Shown: piece by piece, positions 41,860 to 46,927 of the stretch
Layout: each line of letters begins with the position of its first letter
How positions within the stretch are numbered: the first letter of the stretch is position 1
Origin: Microbacterium resistens NBRC 103078
GTDB lineage: Bacteria; Actinomycetota; Actinomycetes; Actinomycetales; Microbacteriaceae
Assembly (NCBI RefSeq): GCF_001552355.1
Contig: NZ_BCRA01000026.1
Location: 1 to 46,927, forward strand
Direction: 5' to 3'
Length of the DNA: 46,927 nucleotides
Notes under the pieces: model-generated
Seen by the model: the letters and a program-made list of their open reading frames with translations, nothing else
Databases searched by the model: none
What the model was told of the DNA's origin: nothing
Translations under genes and position numbers: made by a program

Positions 41860-42755
41860 GCGGGGTCTCCTCCGAGGGGGTGGCCCGCGGCTCGGGTGCG
41901 CGGGACGACGATCATCGGGACCGGCAGCACGTGCAGCATCTTCGCCGCAGTGGAGCCGAGGAACAGACGCCGGGGCTGGGCGAGCCGGCTGGATCCGACC
42001 AGCACGACCTCGCCCGGCTGCCAGTCGAGGTGGGCGACGGCGTCCTCGACGCTGTCGCCGGGCGCGCGCTCGACCTCGGCCGAGACGCCGGCGGGCAGGG
42101 CGGCCCGCGCGGCGGAGAGGACGTCCTCTCCGTGCTCGTCCCCGGCGATGCGGATGGCTCCGGTGTCGAGCCCCGGGGGCACGTCGAAGGGCATGAGCGA
42201 GATCAGTCGCAGCGACGCGCCGGCGGCGCCCGCGAGACCCACTGCCTCATCGAGCAGCACGTCGGCGCCGGGCCGGGTGCCGAGGGCGGCGGTCACGCGG
42301 GTCAGCGCGGTGGCGGGGTCGGCCGCGCCGCCGGCGGGGACCAGTGCGACCGGAAGGGTCGACGAGTGCAGCAGCTCGGAGGCGACGCTGCCGAGCCGGT
42401 GGCGACCCAGCAGTCCCCCGCCGGCGGCGCCGACGACGATCATCCGCGCGCCGAACTCCTCGCCCGCCGCGACCAGCCCCTCCGCGAACGACTCGCCGAA
42501 GCGGACGTGGGCGCTGCGGGGCACGTCCTGCGGAAGGGTGCGCAGCGCCTCGTCCAGCCAGGTCCGCGCCTGGCCCCGGATCACGTCCTCGTAGGCGCGG
42601 TCCGGCGCGACGGCGGCGCTGCGCGTGCCCTCGCGGGGAAGGACGATCACCAGGTGCAGCCGCGTGCCCAGGGCGCGCGCGAGACGCGCCCCGAACACCG
42701 CGGCGTCGGAGCCGGCATCGGTCGCCGTGTAGCCGACGACGATGCCGGCGCTCAT
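41856..42755 (-). CDS. Tandem universal stress protein (two Usp domains)
   Basis: The 299-residue protein has two Usp domains. Each carries the ATP-binding G-x2-G-x9-G-(S/T)-like loop: VVGAAGGGLLGRHRLGSVASE in the first and VLVGSSRLAQPRRLFLGSTAAK in the second. It is joined to both neighbours by ATGA overlaps, to the putrescine oxidase upstream and the APC permease downstream, so it is made in fixed proportion with them. Usp proteins bind nucleotides and modulate stress survival. Here it might act on the permease or respond to the H2O2 made by the oxidase; both are inference. Confidence 0.9.
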   Translation of the reverse strand: MSAGIVVGYTATDAGSDAAVFGARLARALGTRLHLVIVLPREGTRSAAVAPDRAYEDVIRGQARTWLDEALRTLPQDVPRSAHVRFGESFAEGLVAAGEEFGARMIVVGAAGGGLLGRHRLGSVASELLHSSTLPVALVPAGGAADPATALTRVTAALGTRPGADVLLDEAVGLAGAAGASLRLISLMPFDVPPGLDTGAIRIAGDEHGEDVLSAARAALPAGVSAEVERAPGDSVEDAVAHLDWQPGEVVLVGSSRLAQPRRLFLGSTAAKMLHVLPVPMIVVPRTRAAGHPLGGDPA

Positions 42756-44131
42756 GCCCGGCTCGCTTCCAGGATCTCGCGCGCGGCCAGCCGTCCCATC
42801 CGGATCGCCCCGTCCACGTGCTGGAAGCCCGCTCCGGCCATGTCGCTGCATGCGAAGTGGATCGGGCCGACGGGCGCGGGCAGATCCGCCCCGTAGCGGT
42901 GCAGCCCGCCGAGGTCGAAGCTGGCGGCGTAGGCCCCGCGGGTCCACTCCTCCGAGCCCCAGTCGCTCTCGTAGTAGACGACCGGGTTCTTGGCCTCGGG
43001 GCCGTAGTAGTGCGACAGCGACTCGAGGATGCGCTCCTTGCGCTCCTCGGCGGTGAGCGAGAAGAGGTCGTCCGCGTTGTGGTCGGACACGAAGCCGACC
43101 AGCGTTCCGCGCTCGTCGCCGTGGTTGGTGTTGTCGTACGCCTCGTGCGACAGCTCGTACGGGCTGAAGGCGGTGCCGCTGAGTCCCTGCTCGCGCCAGA
43201 ACGGCCGGTCGTACACCGCGTGCACCTTGATGACGAAGCCCATCGACAGGTGCTGGTGGAGCTGGTGCTGGCGGCGGGGCAGGGCCGGGACGAAGGAGAT
43301 CCGGCTGTAGAGCACCGGCGCGTGCGCGAGGATCGCGTACCGCGCGCGGACCGTCACCTCGTCGGTCACGGCGGTCACGCCGCTCTCGCCCCATTCGAGC
43401 GTGCGCACCGGCTGGTTCAGCAGCACGTCGTCGCCGAGCCGCTCGGCGAGCAGCAGCGGGACCTGCTGGAGCCCGCCGACGACGCGCTTGTCGAGGATGA
43501 AGTCGGCGTCCACGAGGTGCGAGTAGGACCCGGCCGAGGCGGCCATGTGCAGCGACTGCAGGAGGGAGAAGGAGTGCGTCGGCTTGGTGAGCATCGCCGA
43601 GCCGGTCGCGAAGGCGAGGTTGCGGACGGCCTCGTCGTCGTCGGTCTGCGCGCGGAGCCACGCGTCCCAGGAGATCGCGTCCCATTCGGCCGCCTTCTCG
43701 TGGGCCCACGGGCGCTCGGGGTCGATCTCGGCGACCATGGCGTCGAGGCGCTCGGTGATCTCGGCGATCACACGCTCCGTCTCGGCCGAGACGGGGAACA
43801 TCTCGCCGGTGAAGCGCTTGGCGACGCCGTCCGGGCCGACGTAGACGCTGTCGCCCTCGCGGTAGCGGCTGAAGGTCTCCAGCCCCAGGTCGGCGATCGT
43901 CTCGATCAGCGCGTCCTGGTCCGGCGAGACCCACTGGCCGCCGATCTCCAGCATGGCGCCCTCGATGACGTCCGTCCACAGTCGCCCGCCGACGCGGTCG
44001 CGCGCCTCCAGCACGGCGACGGACAGACCCGCCTTGCGCAGCTCGTTCGCCGCGGTCAGCCCTGCGGCTCCCGCGCCGACGATGACGACGTCGCGGCTGA
44101 TCTCCTGGGTGGTCGGTGACACCGTGGTCAT
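42752..44131 (-). CDS. puo: Putrescine oxidase (flavin monoamine oxidase family)
   Basis: The 459-residue protein has the amine-oxidase GAGAAGLTAANELRKAG FAD fold at residues 19-35, the ARDRVGGRLWT motif and a C-terminal amine-oxidase closing segment (DGAIRMGRLAAREIL). The overall match is to actinobacterial putrescine oxidase, which makes 4-aminobutanal, ammonia and H2O2. GabT, aldehyde dehydrogenases and a permease flank it, so putrescine catabolism is the natural reading; other monoamines cannot be excluded. Its stop overlaps the Usp start by four bases. Confidence 0.9.
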   Translation of the reverse strand: MTTVSPTTQEISRDVVIVGAGAAGLTAANELRKAGLSVAVLEARDRVGGRLWTDVIEGAMLEIGGQWVSPDQDALIETIADLGLETFSRYREGDSVYVGPDGVAKRFTGEMFPVSAETERVIAEITERLDAMVAEIDPERPWAHEKAAEWDAISWDAWLRAQTDDDEAVRNLAFATGSAMLTKPTHSFSLLQSLHMAASAGSYSHLVDADFILDKRVVGGLQQVPLLLAERLGDDVLLNQPVRTLEWGESGVTAVTDEVTVRARYAILAHAPVLYSRISFVPALPRRQHQLHQHLSMGFVIKVHAVYDRPFWREQGLSGTAFSPYELSHEAYDNTNHGDERGTLVGFVSDHNADDLFSLTAEERKERILESLSHYYGPEAKNPVVYYESDWGSEEWTRGAYAASFDLGGLHRYGADLPAPVGPIHFACSDMAGAGFQHVDGAIRMGRLAAREILEASRA

Positions 44132-44183
44132 GGGTACTCCTTCGTCGGCGGGGATGGACGGTCCGCAGCGCGGACGGGAATGT

Positions 44184-44226
44184 GTCGACCGCGGCCCGGC
44201 ATCCCCCGATCCCGGCCGCGGTCGAC
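44184..44226 (-). terminator. Hairpin between gabT and putrescine oxidase
   Basis: A perfect 13-bp stem (GTCGACCGCGGCC / GGCCGCGGTCGAC, 44184-44196 with 44214-44226) with a 17-base loop starts five bases after the gabT stop. No T tract follows, so it may be a partial terminator or an mRNA processing/stability element. Confidence 0.6.
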
Positions 44227-44230
44227 GGTC

Positions 44231-45589
44231 TCAGGCCCCGGCGAGCGCGTCGGCCACGACGTCCAGCCCCTCGCGGAGCAGGTCGTCGCCGATCGCGAGC
44301 GGCGGGAGGAAGCGGATGACGTTGCCGAACGTGCCGCAGGTCAGCACGATGACGCCCTGGGCGATCGCCGCCTTGGCGACGGCCGCCGTGAGCGCCGCGT
44401 CGGGCTCGCCGGTCTCGGGGTCGACGAACTCGGCGGCGATCATGGCGCCGTGCCCGCGCACGTCGCCCACGCGCGGGTCCTTCTCCTTCAGCGCGGTGAG
44501 GCGCTCGACGAGGATCGCGCCGACCTGCTGGGCGCGCTCGATCATCCCCTCGTTCTCGAAGGCGTCGATCGCGGCGAGCGCGGCGGCGCACGCGACGGGG
44601 TTCCCGCCGTACGTGCCGCCGAGACCGCCCGCGTGGGCGGAGTCCATGATCTCGGCACGGCCGGTGACGGCGGCGAGCGGCATGCCGCCGGCGATCCCCT
44701 TGGCGGTGGTGATGAGGTCCGGCTCGATGCCGAAGGTCTCGCTCGCGAACATCGCGCCGGTGCGCGCGAACCCGGTCTGGACCTCGTCGGCGATGAAGAC
44801 CACGCCGTGGGCGCGGCACCAGTCGACGACGGTGTTGAGGAAGCCGTCGGCAGGGACGATGAAGCCGCCCTCGCCCTGGATCGGCTCGATGATGACGGCG
44901 GCGAGGTTGTCGGCGCCGATCTGCTTCTCCACGAGCGTGATCGCCCGCTTCGCCGCCTCGGGGCCGGTGAGGCCGTCGCGGAACGGGTAGGAGCCGGGGA
45001 CGCGATAGACCTCAGGGGCGAAGGGGCCGAAGCCGCTCTTGTAGGGCATCGACTTGGCGGTCAGCGCCATGGTGAGGTTGGTGCGTCCGTGGTAGCCGTG
45101 GTCGAAGGCCACGACGGCCTGACGGCCCGTGTGCTTGCGCGCGATCTTGACCGCGTTCTCCACGGCCTCGGCGCCCGAGTTGAACAGGGCGCTCTTCTTC
45201 GCGAAGTCGCCGGGGGTGATGCGGTTCAGGGCCTCGGCGACCGCGACGTACGACTCGTACGGGGAGATCATGAAGCAGGTGTGCGTGAGCTGCGCGGCCT
45301 GTGCGGCGATGGCCTGGGCGACGGCGGGGTGGGCGTTGCCCACCGTGGTCACGGCGATGCCGCTGCCGAGGTCGATGAGCGAGTTTCCGTCGGCATCCAC
45401 AACGACGCCGCCGCCTGCGGCCACGGCGGCCACGGGAACGGTGTGGCCGACGCCGGCCGCGACGGCGTCCGCCTTGCGCGCCAGGATGGCCGCGGATCGC
45501 GGGCCGGGGAGCTCGGTGACGAGACGGCGCTCCTGAGGGAGCGTCGGTCCACCGGCAGGGATCGTGGAGGTCTCATCGATGAGGGTCAT
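44231..45589 (-). CDS. gabT: 4-aminobutyrate transaminase
   Basis: A 452-residue class III aminotransferase with the PLP-binding lysine at about residue 297 in LITTAKGIAGGMPLAAV. Other motifs are FNSGAEAVENAVKIARKHTGR and EPIQGEGGFIVP. It converts GABA plus 2-oxoglutarate to succinate semialdehyde and glutamate, feeding the aldehyde dehydrogenases downstream. It is the first gene of the direction that includes putrescine oxidase, but a hairpin separates the two. It is divergent from a PucR-type regulator, likely its activator. Confidence 0.95.
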   Translation of the reverse strand: MTLIDETSTIPAGGPTLPQERRLVTELPGPRSAAILARKADAVAAGVGHTVPVAAVAAGGGVVVDADGNSLIDLGSGIAVTTVGNAHPAVAQAIAAQAAQLTHTCFMISPYESYVAVAEALNRITPGDFAKKSALFNSGAEAVENAVKIARKHTGRQAVVAFDHGYHGRTNLTMALTAKSMPYKSGFGPFAPEVYRVPGSYPFRDGLTGPEAAKRAITLVEKQIGADNLAAVIIEPIQGEGGFIVPADGFLNTVVDWCRAHGVVFIADEVQTGFARTGAMFASETFGIEPDLITTAKGIAGGMPLAAVTGRAEIMDSAHAGGLGGTYGGNPVACAAALAAIDAFENEGMIERAQQVGAILVERLTALKEKDPRVGDVRGHGAMIAAEFVDPETGEPDAALTAAVAKAAIAQGVIVLTCGTFGNVIRFLPPLAIGDDLLREGLDVVADALAGA

Positions 45590-45637
45590 GCCGCCGAGGC
45601 TACGACCACGGCGGGGCGGATGCACTCGCCGGACCGT

Positions 45638-45645
45638 ACAATTGT
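45638..45645. promoter_or_regulatory. 8-bp palindrome ACAATTGT in the gabT-pucR gap
   Basis: A small AT-rich perfect palindrome inside the divergent promoter region, near a TACAAT-like hexamer that may be a -10 element. It could be a PucR-type site; evidence is positional only. Confidence 0.4.
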
Positions 45646-45695
45646 GAGGCAGTTTTCGCCCGTCCGTATAACCCTGATTCGCGAGGAGAGTCGCC

Positions 45696-46927
45696 GTGGA
45701 CACCGCCTCACCCCCCACGCTCCGCACTCTTCTCGATCGCCGCGATCTCCGCCTGCGTGCGATCCCGTCGCTCGGCATCGCGGATCCCGCCCTCGACCAC
45801 CCGGTCCGCTGGGTGCACAGCTCCGACCTCGCCGACCCGACCCCTTTCCTCGCCGACGACCTCGTCCTGCTGACCACCGGGACGCAGATGACGGACGCCG
45901 ATTCCTGGTCCCCCTACGTCGCCCGCCTGGCCGCCCGCGGCGTGGTCGCCCTGGGCTTCGGGGCGGACGTGCACCGCGCCGGCGTGCCGGACGAGCTGGT
46001 GCGGGCGTGCGGCTCCCACGGCCTCGCGCTGTTCGAGGTTCCCTACGGCACTCCCTTCATCGCCGTGGCCCGCGCGCACGCGGAGGCGATCGCCGCGCAG
46101 GCCTACGCCCGGCGGACCTGGGCGCTGGAGACCCAGCGCGCCCTGGCGATCGCCGCCCTGCGGCCTCGCGGACTGGAGTCCACCCTCAGCGAGCTGGCCC
46201 GACGGCTCGGGTGCTGGGTCGGCATGTTCGACGCCGCGGGCGCCATCGCGCACGCGCATCCGGCCGAGGCGGATCCTCCCGCGGACATCGCCGCCGCCGC
46301 GCGCGAGCTGATCGCCCGGGGCGGCTCGGCGAGCCGCACGATCGAGCACGGCGAGGGCGCGTTCACCCTGTTCACGCTCGGCCGCACCGGACACCTCCGC
46401 GGGGTCATCGCGATCGCCGCCGCTGCCCTCGACTCGGAGACCCGCACCGTGGTGACCTCCGTGATCGCCATGGCCGGGCTGTCTCTGGAGCAGAGCGATC
46501 AGCTCGCCCGGAGCCGACGGCGACTGCACACCCAGCTGCTCGCCTCGCTCCTCGACGACGACCCCGCGCTCGCCCGGCGCGTGCTCGGCGCCCTCCCCCC
46601 GGCGCCCGTCATCGTCGCGGTCACCACCGGGGGCCACGACACGGCGGTGCTGGAGTGGTGGGACCGACGCCGCGGCGCCTCCCCCGCGTTCGTCGCGGAG
46701 TCCGACGAGGGCGTCGTGATGTGCGTCACGGAGGGCGACGCACATGCGCTGGACGAGCTGGCCCGGCATGCCGGCGTCGCGGTCGGCGCCTCCGACCCGC
46801 ACGAGTACGCGTCCTTCTCCCGCGCCCATGCGCAGGCGCTGACGGCGCTGCGCCGCTCCCCTGCAGGCGGGCGGGTGGCGCGGTACGGGGACGAGGCCTC
46901 GGCGACGATCCTGGAATCGCTCGCCAC
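45696..46927 (+). CDS. PucR-family transcriptional regulator (truncated by the window)
   Basis: The frame opens at GTG 45696 behind an AGGAGAG site and stays open to the edge, giving 410 residues with the C-terminus missing. The N-terminal purine-catabolism domain (LRTLLDRRDLRLRAIPS, then HPVRWVHSSDLADPTPFL) is the typical PucR start. Later sequence (VVTSVIAMAGLSLEQSDQL) resembles the linker before the GGDEF-like and C-terminal HTH domains, which lie outside. PucR proteins often control amine, GABA or purine catabolism, fitting its divergent position from gabT. Confidence 0.9.
   Translation, partial: MDTASPPTLRTLLDRRDLRLRAIPSLGIADPALDHPVRWVHSSDLADPTPFLADDLVLLTTGTQMTDADSWSPYVARLAARGVVALGFGADVHRAGVPDELVRACGSHGLALFEVPYGTPFIAVARAHAEAIAAQAYARRTWALETQRALAIAALRPRGLESTLSELARRLGCWVGMFDAAGAIAHAHPAEADPPADIAAAARELIARGGSASRTIEHGEGAFTLFTLGRTGHLRGVIAIAAAALDSETRTVVTSVIAMAGLSLEQSDQLARSRRRLHTQLLASLLDDDPALARRVLGALPPAPVIVAVTTGGHDTAVLEWWDRRRGASPAFVAESDEGVVMCVTEGDAHALDELARHAGVAVGASDPHEYASFSRAHAQALTALRRSPAGGRVARYGDEASATILESLA

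Overview
The window is high-GC DNA from an actinobacterium, most probably a Microbacteriaceae member close to Microbacterium. The evidence is the base composition, the sucC-sucD locus followed by a DUF6350-type membrane protein, the tRNA-Trp / secE / nusG / rplK / rplA order, an acidic N-terminal extension on NusG, and separate LigC-type and polymerase-domain end-joining proteins. This assignment rests on protein families and gene order, not on a database search. Almost all the sequence is coding, gene spacing is tight, and no transposase, phage module, CRISPR array or rRNA was seen.

Layout. 1-6.9 kb: a partial DUF6350 protein, an opposing NCS2 purine permease, sucD-sucC, and a TetR regulator beside an acyl-CoA dehydrogenase with a 15-bp palindrome in front of it. 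6.9-12.9 kb: a small CxxC-tailed protein, a CrtI-like FAD oxidoreductase, a LigC-type DNA ligase facing a LigD-type polymerase-domain protein, and the divergent lysG/lysE pair. 12.9-20 kb: an uptake and catabolic locus. On the minus strand a lipoprotein binding protein, two permeases, a Cys/Met-type PLP enzyme and a PfkB kinase form one tightly packed operon. Divergent from it are an RpiR regulator and a TrpF-like isomerase that lacks the usual catalytic cysteine. 20-23 kb: an AceE-like thiamine-dependent E1 enzyme with a divergent Lrp/AsnC regulator. 23-27.9 kb: the rplA-rplK and nusG-secE-tRNA-Trp core, split by a WYL regulator (apparently frameshifted) and a VOC-fold protein that face each other across an 11-bp perfect inverted repeat. 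28.1-35.4 kb: an Hsp90-family ATPase, a large TPR protein and an NB-ARC/TPR STAND ATPase in one direction. 35.4-46.9 kb: poxB, then a putrescine/GABA catabolic set (two aldehyde dehydrogenases, an APC permease, a tandem universal stress protein, putrescine oxidase and gabT) and a divergent, truncated PucR regulator.

How the genes work together. Putrescine oxidase would make 4-aminobutanal. The aldehyde dehydrogenases and GabT would carry it through GABA to succinate, which joins the TCA cycle near the step served by SucCD. The 12.9-20 kb locus looks like import, phosphorylation, isomerisation and beta/gamma-cleavage of a sugar-linked amino-acid or thioether compound; its substrate is unknown. 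The Hsp90-TPR-NB-ARC trio has the domain make-up of a chaperone-supported signalling or surveillance system. These last two loci are the best candidates for undescribed biology. Several intergenic gaps carry related palindromic or tandem repeats that look like dispersed genomic elements.
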